Shown here piece by piece: positions 48,871 through 57,906 of a DNA stretch of 64,000 nucleotides (its first letter is position 1; every line of letters starts with the position of its first letter). Source of the DNA: Marinobacter lipolyticus SM19 (lineage in GTDB: Bacteria; Pseudomonadota; Gammaproteobacteria; Pseudomonadales; Oleiphilaceae); contig NZ_KE007317.1 of NCBI RefSeq assembly GCF_000397065.2, positions 624,233 to 688,232 on the forward strand, read 5' to 3'. A model generated the notes under the pieces. It searched no databases. It saw only the letters and a list, made by a program, of their open reading frames with translations, and had not been told where the DNA came from. A program made the position numbers and the translations under genes.

Positions 48871-50251
48871 TCTCCTGGGCGACCTGGCGGTGCCCGAAGA
48901 CGCCTGGTACGGCATCCAGACCCAGCGCGCCCTGGACAACTTCGCCATCACCGGCGTACCCATCAGCCACTTCCCGGATTTTGTCCGCGCACTGGCGATG
49001 GTCAAGAAGGCTGCCGCGCTGGCGAACCGGGATCTGGGCGTGCTCGCCCCTCACAAGGCGCAAGCCATAGTGGAAGCCTGCGACGACATCGTCGCAGGCC
49101 AGTTACACGATCAGTTCGTGGTGGACCTGATCCAGGGTGGAGCCGGCACCTCCACCAACATGAACGCCAACGAAGTGATCGCCAACCTGGCACTGACCAA
49201 GCTGGGCTATGGTCTCGGGGCATATCAGCATCTGCATCCCAATGACGACGTCAACCGTTCCCAGTCCACCAACGACGCCTACCCGACCGCGGTGTGCCTC
49301 GCAGTCCAGTTCGCTGCAACCCCGCTGGAGCGCGCCATCATCCGGCTGAAGGAACGCCTGGAGGCAAAAGGCCGCGAATTCACCGACGTGGTGAAAATGG
49401 GACGCACCCAGTTACAGGACGCCGTACCCATGACGCTGGGGCAGGAGTTCGAGGCCTTTGCCGTCAACCTGGGCGAGGATATCGACCGCCTGCACGAAGC
49501 CAGCCTGTTGCTGTGTGAGGTGAACCTGGGCGGTACCGCCATTGGTACCGGCATCAATACGCCTCCCCGCTACCAAAGCCTGGCAGTGAGCTACCTGGCG
49601 GAGATCTCCGGCAAACCGCTGGTGTCCGCCAGCAACCTGGTGGAAGCGTCCTCTGACATGGGTGCCTTCGTACTGTTCTCCGGAATACTCAAGCGCTTCG
49701 CGGTCAAGCTCGGCAAAATGTGCAACGATCTTCGGCTGCTGTCCAGCGGGCCAAGAACCGGGCTCGGTGAAATCATGCTGCCGGCACGGCAGCCGGGTTC
49801 CTCCATTATGCCCGGCAAGGTCAATCCCGTGATCCCGGAAGCCGTCAACCAGACCGCCTACCAGGTGATCGCCAGCGACCTGGCTGTCACTATGGCTGCA
49901 GAGGCAGGCCAGTTGCAGCTCAATGCCATGGAGCCGCTTATCGTCTACAACCTGCTGAACTCCATGAAAATGCTGGAATCCGCCTGCACGATGCTTGACG
50001 AGCGCTGCATCAAGGATATCCGCGCCAATGTCGAACAATGCGCGCGCCACCTGGACAACAGCATTGGCATCATCACCGCGCTGGTGCCACGGATTGGCTA
50101 CGCCAATGCCACCCGTATTGCCAGCCAGGCGCTGAATTCCGGTGCCACCGTGCGTGAGCTGGTGCTTGCCGAAGCGCTGTTGCAACCGGAGGAGCTGGAC
50201 CGACTGCTCAGCCCCCGCTCAATGCTCGCTCCCGTCGGAGAGAGTGTATGA
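48848..50251 (+). CDS. aspA: Aspartate ammonia-lyase
   Basis: Converts aspartate to fumarate and ammonia. From ATG at 48848 the protein has 467 residues, a normal length; the open frame back to 48776 lies inside the symporter gene. The fumarase/aspartase signature GSSIMPGKVNP is at about residues 317-327, and GAGTSTNMNANEV and NLGGTAIGTGIN are further family motifs. It overlaps ansA by 4 nt (ATGA). Confidence 0.93.
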   Translation: MNTRLEHDLLGDLAVPEDAWYGIQTQRALDNFAITGVPISHFPDFVRALAMVKKAAALANRDLGVLAPHKAQAIVEACDDIVAGQLHDQFVVDLIQGGAGTSTNMNANEVIANLALTKLGYGLGAYQHLHPNDDVNRSQSTNDAYPTAVCLAVQFAATPLERAIIRLKERLEAKGREFTDVVKMGRTQLQDAVPMTLGQEFEAFAVNLGEDIDRLHEASLLLCEVNLGGTAIGTGINTPPRYQSLAVSYLAEISGKPLVSASNLVEASSDMGAFVLFSGILKRFAVKLGKMCNDLRLLSSGPRTGLGEIMLPARQPGSSIMPGKVNPVIPEAVNQTAYQVIASDLAVTMAAEAGQLQLNAMEPLIVYNLLNSMKMLESACTMLDERCIKDIRANVEQCARHLDNSIGIITALVPRIGYANATRIASQALNSGATVRELVLAEALLQPEELDRLLSPRSMLAPVGESV

Positions 50252-51243
50252 ACCGCAAGTTGCTGTTGGTCTATACCGGAGGCACCATCGGAATGGTGCC
50301 CTCCGGGAAGGGGTACGTACCCAGCCCGAATTTCAGGGGCCGCCTGCAGAGGCACCTCGACCTGCCCGGCCTTGACGTCATTGAGCTGGACCGGCTGATT
50401 GACAGCGCCAACCTCACGCCATCGGATTGGGCCGGCATCGCGCGAGTTCTGGTTAGCCACTGGGACAACTACGACGGTTTTGTGGTGCTTCACGGCACAG
50501 ACACCATGGCCTACACCGCCTCAGCCCTGTCCTACATGCTTCGCGGTTGCGACAAACCAGTGATCCTGACCGGTGCCCAGATTCCCCTGGACCAGCAACG
50601 GAGCGACGCCCTGGACAATGTCACCACCGCCCTGGCGATGGCGGCCATGCCACAACTCCGGGAGGTTTGCATCTGCTTCCGCAACCGACTTCTCCGTGGC
50701 AATCGGGCACGAAAAATCAGCACCAACGGACTCGATGCGTTCGACTCCCCCAACGCCCCCTGGCTTGGCGAGGCAGGTATCGATATCAGTCTCCGGGACG
50801 AAATGCGGCTGCCTTCAGATCATCCGGACTTTCTGATACCGGAATTTGACACCCGTGCCGTCGCCGCACTCACCCTCTACCCAGGCATTCCCGCTGCCCT
50901 CGTTCAGGCAACATTAGGACTACCGGGGCTCCAGGGCCTGATCATCCACAGCTATGGTGCCGGCAACCCACCCGACGCCAACCCCGTGCTGATCCAGGCC
51001 CTGGAACACGGCGTCAATCAAGGGATCTCCATCCTGAACATCACCCAATGCCTGCAAGGCCCGGTTTCCCAGAACGCCTACGCCACCGGCGCGGCACTGG
51101 ACAGAATCGGCGTTCTGCCCGGCTCGGACCTGACACCAGAGGCTGCCTTCGCCAAGTTGCACTACCTGCTGGCCACTGGCCATAAGGGGCAAGCACTCCG
51201 CCGTGGCCTGATGCAGCCCTTGTGCGGGGACAGTGGTGACTGA
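50248..51243 (+). CDS. ansA: Type I (cytoplasmic) L-asparaginase
   Basis: Hydrolyses asparagine to aspartate, which AspA then deaminates. A 331-residue protein without a signal peptide, as in AnsA. The two threonine motifs are VYTGGTIGM (residue 8 on) and LHGTDTMAYTA (about residue 80 on), followed by LTGAQIPLDQQRSDA. The last gene of the symporter-aspA-ansA operon, coupled by the ATGA overlap. Confidence 0.92.
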   Translation: MNRKLLLVYTGGTIGMVPSGKGYVPSPNFRGRLQRHLDLPGLDVIELDRLIDSANLTPSDWAGIARVLVSHWDNYDGFVVLHGTDTMAYTASALSYMLRGCDKPVILTGAQIPLDQQRSDALDNVTTALAMAAMPQLREVCICFRNRLLRGNRARKISTNGLDAFDSPNAPWLGEAGIDISLRDEMRLPSDHPDFLIPEFDTRAVAALTLYPGIPAALVQATLGLPGLQGLIIHSYGAGNPPDANPVLIQALEHGVNQGISILNITQCLQGPVSQNAYATGAALDRIGVLPGSDLTPEAAFAKLHYLLATGHKGQALRRGLMQPLCGDSGD

Positions 51244-51279
51244 AACTGGCCCATCGTGCCGGGTCTGCTTTCCTGCTAG

Positions 51280-51297
51280 ACTAAACGATCACTTAGT
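51280..51297. promoter_or_regulatory. Candidate TetR operator upstream of its own gene
   Basis: ACTAAACGATCACTTAGT is an imperfect 18-nt palindrome 6 nt before the TetR start. Its core AAACGATC is shared with the perfect palindrome at 51939, which suggests that the same repressor binds both. Confidence 0.5.
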
Positions 51298-51303
51298 AAC
51301 CAG

Positions 51304-51894
51304 ATGGGCACCATGCGCTACTCAGCCAGCCACAAAGTCGAAATACGCGAAAAACTGATTGCTGCCGCCGGCGCCCTGAGCAAGAAGCAAGGCTTCGGCA
51401 TCACCGGTGTCGATGCCCTGATGGCTACCGTCGGCCTCACCGGCGGTGCCTTCTATGGTCACTTCAAGAACAAGGGGGAACTGCTTGAGGCCATAGTCGA
51501 CAATGAGATGCGCTTAACCCAGGCTCAGTTTCTCAACAACGATTCGAACCCGATCCCATTGCGGAACAGGCTACAACGCTACCTGAGCCGCAGCCACCTG
51601 ACCCACCCTGAGCTGGGCTGTCCGTTGCCTTCGCTTAGCAGCGAAGTCGCCCGTGCAAACACCAGCGTAAAGGCAACCTATGAACGCCACCTTGAGGAGC
51701 TTGTAGCTAACCTCAGCGACGCTATGCCGACCCCAGATCCGGACCGAGCCTGGGCGATACTGGCCATGGCGGTGGGCGGCATCACCCTGGCAAGAGCGCA
51801 GAACAACCCAGCACTGCAGGATCAGGTACTCAATGCCTGTGTAGAACAGGCTATGGTCATCGCCGGCAAAAATGGCCCGAATTCCACTGATTAG
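51304..51894 (+). CDS. TetR/AcrR family regulator
   Basis: A 196-residue regulator with a TetR N-terminal domain: GITGVDALMATVGLTGGAFY and GHFKNKGELLEAIVD. A second ATG 9 nt after the first is a possible start. It lies between two palindromes of related sequence and immediately before the molybdopterin oxidoreductase, so it probably represses itself and that gene. The ligand is unknown. Confidence 0.85.
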   Translation: MGTMRYSASHKVEIREKLIAAAGALSKKQGFGITGVDALMATVGLTGGAFYGHFKNKGELLEAIVDNEMRLTQAQFLNNDSNPIPLRNRLQRYLSRSHLTHPELGCPLPSLSSEVARANTSVKATYERHLEELVANLSDAMPTPDPDRAWAILAMAVGGITLARAQNNPALQDQVLNACVEQAMVIAGKNGPNSTD

Positions 51895-51938
51895 AACGCC
51901 TTAACCATCGCGTTGTTACAAGATAGGGCTTGTTTTTA

Positions 51939-51970
51939 CCCGTTAAATAAACGATCGTTTATTTAACGGG
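51939..51970. promoter_or_regulatory. Perfect 32-bp palindrome upstream of the molybdopterin oxidoreductase
   Basis: The half-site CCCGTTAAATAAACGA (51939-51954) is followed at once by its exact reverse complement to 51970. It lies 45 nt after the TetR stop and 66 nt before the next start. The core AAACGATCGTTT fits a TetR operator; the same DNA could also form a terminator hairpin for the TetR gene. Confidence 0.65.
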
Positions 51971-52035
51971 CATTAAGTTACCCATACAACCAAAGCCGCC
52001 ATGCTCCGGCACCAGGGAATTATGACGAGGTCATC

Positions 52036-54297
52036 ATGACGACTACCGACACCACCGCCTGCATTCTCTGCTCCCGCAATTGCGGCCTGAGCGTGGAAAT
52101 CGAGGAAAACCGTTTCAAAAAGATCAAGGGCGACAAGGCGCACCCTTTCAGCCAGGGCTATATCTGCCAGAAGGCGGCGCGCTTGGAACATTACCAGAAC
52201 CACGACGACCGTCTGACGACACCACTGCAGCGCCAAAGCGACGGTTCGTTCAAACCGGTGAGCTGGGATGAGGCACTGGACGATATCGCTCAACGACTGA
52301 CGGCGATTCGCGACCAGCATGGGGGCAACGCCTTCGCTTTTCTCGGCGGCGGTGGCCAGGGCAACCATCTTGGTGGTGCTTACAGCCGTCAACTACTGGC
52401 AGCCATGAAAAGCCACTTCAGCTACAACTCTCTGGGCCAGGAAAAGACCGGCGATTTCTGGGTCAATGGGCGGCTGTTCGGTAACCAGACCTGCCACACC
52501 ACTGAGGACGTGGAGCACGCGAACTATGTGCTTTTTATTGGCACCAACCCGTTCCAGGCCCACGGTATTCCCAACGCCCGCGATACTCTGAAACACATCA
52601 AAAAAGACCCCGACCGCACCATGGTCGTGGTGGACCCGCGCCGCACCGAAACCGCCAGGATGGCGGACATCCACCTGCAACTTCGCCCAGGCACCGACGC
52701 TTATCTGATGAGCGCCATGCTGGCGATCATCGTGCGCGAGGGTTTGCACGACCGGGACTTCCTCGCCAGGCACTGTCGGGGCTTTGATCAGGTAGAGCAT
52801 GCCCTGAAAACCATCCCTATTGCCGACTATGCGGCCCGAGCCGATGTGCCGCTGGCGACTCTGGAGAAGGTAGCCCGGGACTTTGCCAACGCCGACAGCG
52901 CCTGCGTGCGTATCGACTTGGGCATCCAGCAGACCTTGCACACCACCCTGAACGGCTACCTGGAAAAGCTTCTATACCTGGTCACCGGCAACTTCGGCAA
53001 ACCTGGCGGCAACAACCTGCACACCATGCTGCTGCCGATCCTTGGCCACACTGACGAGCGCAACCGAAAGTACAAGCGCACCGTCCACCACAAGATGTTC
53101 CCCATCGCCGGCATTTACCCGCCCAACATCCTGCCAGATGAAATCCTTCATGAGGGAAAAGACCGGGTGCGGGCGGTGTTTGTCGACAGCGCCAACCCCC
53201 TGCTCACCTGGGCGGATACCTTGGCGTATGAAAAGGCCTTTGCTTCTTTGGAGTTGGCGGTCGTAATCGACGTGACTTTCACCGAAACCGCCCGCGCCGC
53301 CCACTATGTGCTGCCCGCTTCGTCTCAGTTCGAGAAATGGGAAGCTACCGGTTTCAACCTGGAATTCCCGGTAAACGGTTTCCACCTGCGTCACCCCCTG
53401 TTTCCACCTAAAACCGGCACTTTGCCAGAGCCGGAGATCTACACCCGGTTACTGGAAAAGATGGGAGCACTGCCAGAACGTTTCCCCAAACTCGAGCGCC
53501 TGGCCAGGCTGGAGGCCAAACGCGGCCAGTATCTCGGCAGCCTTGCGGCATTGGGTACGATGTTGGCGAGAAACCGCCAATGGATTCCTCTCGCCGCCTC
53601 CATCGTCTACCGCACCATCGGTAAAACCTTGCCCAACAACGCAGCCGCCACCGCTCCCCTATTGGCATTGACCCACGTTTACGCCCAACAGCACTACAAG
53701 GCAGTGAAGCGGGCCGGTCACAAGGGCAACCGCCTAACCCTGGGCGCAAACCTGTACCAGGCGATCCTGGCCGGGCGTTCTGGCATCACACTCAGCGAGC
53801 ATCGTTTCGAAGACCTGTGGACCTTCATCGCCCACAAGAACGGCCGCATTCACCTTGCCATTCCCGAGATGCTCGACGAACTGAAGGGCATTCAAACCGA
53901 AGCCGCCGCAGACAAGGACTATCCTTTTATCCTCATGGCCGGCGAACGACGCAGCTACAACGCCAACCAGATCTACCGGGATCCGTCCTGGCGAAAGGTA
54001 GACCCCCACGGCGCCATGCGCATGCACCCCGAGGATGCCGCCCGCTTGGGCATCGATAACGGCGAGAAGGCCCTGTGCCGCTCGGCCCGGGACAGTATCG
54101 AGGTAGTGGTGGAGGTGGACGACAGCGTTCGCACTGGCATGGTCACCCTGCCCCATGGGTACGGCATGCGCTACCGGGACAGCGCACCGATAGGCCCTGA
54201 ACTGAACCGGCTCACCGATAGCAAGCACTGCGATCCACTTTCGCGCACACCGTTCCACAAGCATGTGCCGGTGCAAATCGAGAGGTGTGAAGTGTGA
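52036..54297 (+). CDS. Molybdopterin-dependent oxidoreductase
   Basis: A 753-residue enzyme of the DMSO-reductase superfamily. The N-terminal 4Fe-4S site reads CILCSRNCGLSV then YIC (C-x2-C-x3-C...C). The molybdopterin domain has ARMADIHLQLRPGTDAYLM and the C-terminal domain has the dinucleotide-binding AGERRSYNANQIYRDPSWR. There is no Tat signal, so it is cytoplasmic, as with formate-dehydrogenase-like or assimilatory enzymes. The substrate is not known. Preceded by the TetR gene and the palindrome, which probably control it. Confidence 0.85.
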   Translation: MTTTDTTACILCSRNCGLSVEIEENRFKKIKGDKAHPFSQGYICQKAARLEHYQNHDDRLTTPLQRQSDGSFKPVSWDEALDDIAQRLTAIRDQHGGNAFAFLGGGGQGNHLGGAYSRQLLAAMKSHFSYNSLGQEKTGDFWVNGRLFGNQTCHTTEDVEHANYVLFIGTNPFQAHGIPNARDTLKHIKKDPDRTMVVVDPRRTETARMADIHLQLRPGTDAYLMSAMLAIIVREGLHDRDFLARHCRGFDQVEHALKTIPIADYAARADVPLATLEKVARDFANADSACVRIDLGIQQTLHTTLNGYLEKLLYLVTGNFGKPGGNNLHTMLLPILGHTDERNRKYKRTVHHKMFPIAGIYPPNILPDEILHEGKDRVRAVFVDSANPLLTWADTLAYEKAFASLELAVVIDVTFTETARAAHYVLPASSQFEKWEATGFNLEFPVNGFHLRHPLFPPKTGTLPEPEIYTRLLEKMGALPERFPKLERLARLEAKRGQYLGSLAALGTMLARNRQWIPLAASIVYRTIGKTLPNNAAATAPLLALTHVYAQQHYKAVKRAGHKGNRLTLGANLYQAILAGRSGITLSEHRFEDLWTFIAHKNGRIHLAIPEMLDELKGIQTEAAADKDYPFILMAGERRSYNANQIYRDPSWRKVDPHGAMRMHPEDAARLGIDNGEKALCRSARDSIEVVVEVDDSVRTGMVTLPHGYGMRYRDSAPIGPELNRLTDSKHCDPLSRTPFHKHVPVQIERCEV

Positions 54298-54320
54298 CGG
54301 GAGGCTTCCGGTACGCCTGA

Positions 54321-55631
54321 TTAACCGGTCGGGTCGGAAACTCTCCGGCCTAACCATTGCCGGAGGCTTTCACCCAGGTGGTACTGGGGATAGGACCAGC
54401 TTTCTTCTTCCATTTCGGCGTCTTCCTCCCAGCTTCTGATTCGCTGGTCGATCTGCTCGAACATGGCATCAGGATTGGTGAGTGACAAGCCGACACTCTG
54501 ATACACCGCTTTGGTAAACCACGTCATTTCCGAGTCGTCGCCACAGCCGAAGGACGTACGGTCTTCCCGCGCAGAGACCAGAATCAGTGTATCGCTATCT
54601 TTGAGTTGGTTGAGCCAGTGTCCGGAATAGCACGCAGAGACCACCAGCAGTTTCCGACGGACGTTCAGCGGCTCCAGCATCTTCGCGAAGTCCTCGGGTG
54701 CCAGGTCAGGCAGCTCGATACCGGGTTGCTGCAGCAGTAGCTGCCCATTTTTTCTGCCATGGCTGACCAGGTGGACAAACAGCAGGTCTTCCTCCGGATT
54801 CATCTGCTCATCCAACGCCTGCAGAGCAGTTGCGATGGAAGGCCGGGTGGCCAGGGGAAGGGTTTCATAATCCCGGTGGTTGAGCAGCATAATAGCTCTC
54901 TGCTCTACATCAAACTGCGCCTGAAGCCCCGTTCTGGCAACCTGAATGTCGCGTTTGAAAACTGATTCGGTACCATCCCCACCCACGGCGAGGAAATAGG
55001 CGTCGGTCACTCCTGGCCGTTCAGACTCCAGATTGTCGATCTGGTCGTCCAGGCGCTGGCGATCTTCCGTGAGTACCTTTTCCGTGGCGGGCTCTGGCGG
55101 CTCTTCCGGGCTATACTCCTCCCGATCAACAAATTCACCGTATTCCCAAGTGCCTGAAAAGGTGCCCATATCCTCCGATTCGAAGGTGTAAGTACCTTCA
55201 CCATGGTAATACCAGTCGCGGAACTCCCCTTCATAGGTGCCGTAGTCAGTAACGTGCTTGCCCTTTACCGGATTACCCTCTACGAATTCGGCGATATAGA
55301 CACCGCCACTGTCTTCATCTTCAAACACGCCCTGCCCCGCCATCAGGCCGTTCTGAAACCCGCCCTGGTAACGCCAGCCCGCCGCAGATTCGAGTTCCCC
55401 CTCGCCATGCCAATACCCTTCCCGGAACTGACCGCTGTAAACAGTACCATTGGCAAATTCCTGAACACCCTCACCATGGAAGAAGCCGTCCCGGACATCG
55501 CCGGAATAGGTGCTGCCATCCGGTAGGCGGGCATCGGGCGGCAGCAGCTGCGAAGTGTCGCAGCCCGCGAGTACAAGAGCCGCTGTCAGTGACAAGGCAA
55601 TTCGCAAACGGCGCGGTAAGACAGTCGTCAT
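54321..55631 (-). CDS. MORN-repeat lipoprotein with C13/caspase-like peptidase domain
   Basis: A 436-residue lipoprotein (lipobox LAGC, Cys24). Residues about 38-165 hold five or six MORN-type repeats (GTYSG/GVYSGQFREGYWHGEG pattern). Residues about 207-420 are a caspase-hemoglobinase fold of the C13 type, with the catalytic pair His291 in HLVSHG and Cys334 in VVSACYSGHW. The role of such bacterial lipoproteins is unknown; envelope attachment of a legumain-like protease is what the sequence shows. Its gene is convergent with the molybdopterin oxidoreductase. Confidence 0.8.
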   Translation of the reverse strand: MTTVLPRRLRIALSLTAALVLAGCDTSQLLPPDARLPDGSTYSGDVRDGFFHGEGVQEFANGTVYSGQFREGYWHGEGELESAAGWRYQGGFQNGLMAGQGVFEDEDSGGVYIAEFVEGNPVKGKHVTDYGTYEGEFRDWYYHGEGTYTFESEDMGTFSGTWEYGEFVDREEYSPEEPPEPATEKVLTEDRQRLDDQIDNLESERPGVTDAYFLAVGGDGTESVFKRDIQVARTGLQAQFDVEQRAIMLLNHRDYETLPLATRPSIATALQALDEQMNPEEDLLFVHLVSHGRKNGQLLLQQPGIELPDLAPEDFAKMLEPLNVRRKLLVVSACYSGHWLNQLKDSDTLILVSAREDRTSFGCGDDSEMTWFTKAVYQSVGLSLTNPDAMFEQIDQRIRSWEEDAEMEEESWSYPQYHLGESLRQWLGRRVSDPTG

Positions 55632-55704
55632 CTTGTGTTATGTCCTGAAAGTTGTATGAGTGAACGGGGCCAGCCAGCGTCTCTGCTATTTTAGGGCGGC
55701 TAGC

Positions 55705-56214
55705 CTATTTGCGTTCTTTCGAACCGATGAGGCGCGAGAATTTAGGTACCACATACAATACGATCCAGGCCAGAAGCGTGCATAGAACAGCCGTCTGTTC
55801 CCGACCCAGTCCGACGGCGATTCCTATTGCGGCCGTGAACCAGATGCCCGCCGCCGTGGTGAGTCCGGATGCACTTTGCTCGTCACTGCGATTGATGATT
55901 GTTCCCGCACAGAGAAAGCCGATGCCGGTAATCACGCCCTGAATAACACGGCTCATCTCCACGTCAGAGATGCCTGCTTGTTGAGGAATCAGGATGAACA
56001 AAGCCGCCCCCATACAAACCAGCATATGCGTGCGCACACCGGCTGCTTTGCCTCGTTGTTCCCGCTCAAGCCCCAGCACTCCTCCCAGAAGCACGGCAAG
56101 CAGGAGCCTGAGCAAAACAATCAGCATTTCGCCCAGGTCAGTGAGGCCTGAAAACTCTGAAACAACGGTATTGCCAATCAGTACTATTTCATCGTCCATG
56201 GAATACCAAGCCAT
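55705..56214 (-). CDS. MgtC/SapB family membrane protein
   Basis: A 169-residue inner-membrane protein with four or five helices. MgtC signature: LLAVLLGGVLGLEREQRGKAAGVRTHMLVCMGAAL region (core GLEREQRGKAAGVRTH) and ITGIGFLCAGTII. The family is associated with magnesium limitation or virulence in other bacteria; the role here is unknown. It is the last ordinary chromosomal gene before the cassette array. Confidence 0.87.
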   Translation of the reverse strand: MAWYSMDDEIVLIGNTVVSEFSGLTDLGEMLIVLLRLLLAVLLGGVLGLEREQRGKAAGVRTHMLVCMGAALFILIPQQAGISDVEMSRVIQGVITGIGFLCAGTIINRSDEQSASGLTTAAGIWFTAAIGIAVGLGREQTAVLCTLLAWIVLYVVPKFSRLIGSKERK

Positions 56215-56283
56215 ATCAAATAAGCGGCGCCGACCCCTATGTTCTTAATGTAGGGCGAACACAGGTGAAACTCCAGCTCACTT

Positions 56284-56633
56284 TCAAGGCCTGGTGAATG
56301 CTTGAGAGTCTTTATTCCATTGAGCAAACATACGCTTTCGTTCCACACTCACTTGGTGGCATAGCTGCAGGACGCTCCAGCAAACCTCCGTGTGCCCTAT
56401 GGCGCACCAATGATCAGCCAGATAGCCGGGGCTGTACTCGACCATACGAATCCGTATATCGCGGAACGAAACGGCGGCCAGACAGGGGCGTCCGCCATAC
56501 GCGGCTGGTTGATTCTGAATACCGAAGCATGAAGCTTTCGACACATTGAACAGTGACAGTTCAGAACATCGCCCAGCGGAGCATTGATCTCGTACTGAAT
56601 GCCCCCGCAGAGGCAACGGCCTGTTTGCTTCAT
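56284..56633 (-). pseudogene. Frameshifted GFA (CENP-V-like) family gene, probable last cassette of the array
   Basis: ATG at 56633, with AAGGAGG 8 nt upstream, begins MKQTGRCLCGGIQYEINAP and DVLNCHCSMCRKLHASVFR, the zinc-binding N-terminus of the GFA family (glutathione-dependent formaldehyde-activating-like). The family sequence then stops; frame 56284-56616 continues with a weakly similar EYSPGYLADHWC stretch, so a frameshift near 56560 and further decay are likely. A normal member has about 130 residues. It is the left-most minus-strand gene of the array; no clear attC was found on its left side, as expected for a decayed end. Confidence 0.6.
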
Positions 56634-56651
56634 TGATGCACCTCCTTGTGT

Positions 56652-56734
56652 GATAACGCCGCCAACACGCGCAGCTTTGTAGTGAAGGCGAAGCCGCAAC
56701 GTAAAAACTATCGCTGTCCTTGGCATGGTTATGT
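56652..56734 (-). repeat. attC-like site 1
   Basis: An imperfect palindrome bounded by ATAACGCC on the left and GGTTATG on the right, with GGCGAAGCCGC in the centre. It separates the GFA remnant from the GrpB cassette, and its central part is nearly the same as that of site 5. On the minus strand the GrpB stop codon (TAA) lies in its CATAACC end. Confidence 0.7.
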
Positions 56735-57268
56735 TGAACTGCTCAGAGCTCCCCGTATGAAATCACCCTTCGCCGCAGTATAGCCCTCTCTATCCGATCT
56801 GAATTCAGCCGCCCATACCCGCTTATTCTGCTCATATTGCGCTGCTATCTCAGCATTGGTACGGAGTTTGTCGCGGAAAGCCAACCGTTGTTGCCATTCT
56901 TGGCTGCCGTAAACCACAAGGTGCAAATGGTGTGTTCGACGCCCCTCAGCCCATCGCATAAGCCAGCGTCGCCCAACTAATGAGGCGTTGAACTCCATTG
57001 ACGTTGTATATTTTGCCTGGCACAACGGTTCTATCAGAGCATCAGCGCGTGGCATCGCATCTACGCCCGCCAGGATATCAATGACAGGTTTGGCTGAAAG
57101 GCCTGGTACAGCAGTGCTTCCAATATGTTCGATCGCCAAAAAGCTACCTGGAAAAAGATGAAGGAGGCGGTCACGTTCTTCTTCAAACAAAAGCGGCCAT
57201 CCCTTGTCATAAGGGATAATAACCACCTCTTCATAAATTGCTCTGTTGAGTGATTCTTCTTCGTCCAC
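56729..57268 (-). CDS. GrpB/UPF0157 family protein (integron cassette)
   Basis: A 179-residue protein of the GrpB family (UPF0157), related to nucleotidyltransferase-fold proteins of unclear role. It shows YDKGWPLLFEEERDRL, IEHIGSTAVPGLSAKPVIDI with the active-site-like Gly-Ser and Asp, and HHLHLVVYGS. The start is GTG. GrpB genes are common as integron cassettes. Its stop is supplied by the attC on its left; a half attC lies to its right. Confidence 0.8.
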   Translation of the reverse strand: MDEEESLNRAIYEEVVIIPYDKGWPLLFEEERDRLLHLFPGSFLAIEHIGSTAVPGLSAKPVIDILAGVDAMPRADALIEPLCQAKYTTSMEFNASLVGRRWLMRWAEGRRTHHLHLVVYGSQEWQQRLAFRDKLRTNAEIAAQYEQNKRVWAAEFRSDREGYTAAKGDFIRGALSSST

Positions 57269-57288
57269 GACTCACCATTTCTTTGCAA

Positions 57289-57310
57289 CATAACGCCAAT
57301 CTTCAGCGGC
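57289..57310 (-). repeat. Half attC-like site 2, cut by inserted DNA
   Basis: AACATAACGCC begins an attC-type repeat upstream of the GrpB cassette, but no matching GTTATG end follows before the IS3 sequence at about 57320. The second half is missing or displaced. Confidence 0.5.
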
Positions 57311-57339
57311 CTTGATCTTTCACCACTTTGGTGGACACT

Positions 57340-57606
57340 TTAGGCACTGAGCTTTTCATACTCTTCCGGGGATTGGTAGCCCAGACTCGAGTGCAGCCGC
57401 TCGCTGTTATAGAACATCATGTAGTGATTGATTTCTGAGACCGCCTGCACTTTCGTGTCGAACAGACGCTCGTGCACCAACTCCGCTTTCAGGGTGTGGA
57501 AGTAGGATTCCATGACCGCATTGTCCAGCGGATTGCCCTTGCGGCTCATGCTGCGAACCATCCCTGCCATTTCCAGCAGCTCCCAGTATTCTTGCGCAAT
57601 GCCGCT
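57340..57606 (-). pseudogene. Remnant of an IS3-family transposase (OrfB C-terminus)
   Basis: About 89 codons ending MSRKGNPLDNAVMESYF, HTLKAELVHERLFDT and YNSERLHSSLGYQSPEEYE, the last part of an IS3 DDE integrase (the final Glu of the triad and the NSxR-LHxxLGY tail). Everything before SGIAQEYWELLE is missing; the preceding sequence belongs to another frame, so the element is truncated and inactive. The terminal ACCACTTTGGTGGACACTTTA near 57320-57342 (core GTGGACACTTTA) looks like the element's end. The following 300 nt to 57906 hold nothing else I recognise. Confidence 0.7.
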
Positions 57607-57906
57607 TCTCCTGCTTGCTGATGGGCCTTTTCTCCACAGCTTTACCCGGCAGCCCTCTGAATATTCGCCGTAGCTCGGCGATAACTTTCACACCCAAGCT
57701 TTTACTCACTTTCTCGATTTCCTATCCTCAGCTTCGAACGCACCAAATTTCACCTTCTTTATTAACAGATCGGTTCCAGCCCTCGGTTTTTGCGTGATTG
57801 ACCCGTCCTGAAACTCGTTGCTTTCCTGTCCGGCGAGCGCTATATATTGCTATGGGACTGCCTGGGATTGGCTCAGGTGGTCGTCCTTCCCTGAGGAGGG
57901 CATCCC

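Noticed and set aside
57407..57709. A 100-codon minus-strand frame overlapping the IS3 remnant
   Set aside because: Its second half is out of frame with the transposase sequence; only the other frame matches IS3. Its first 38 codons remain unexplained.
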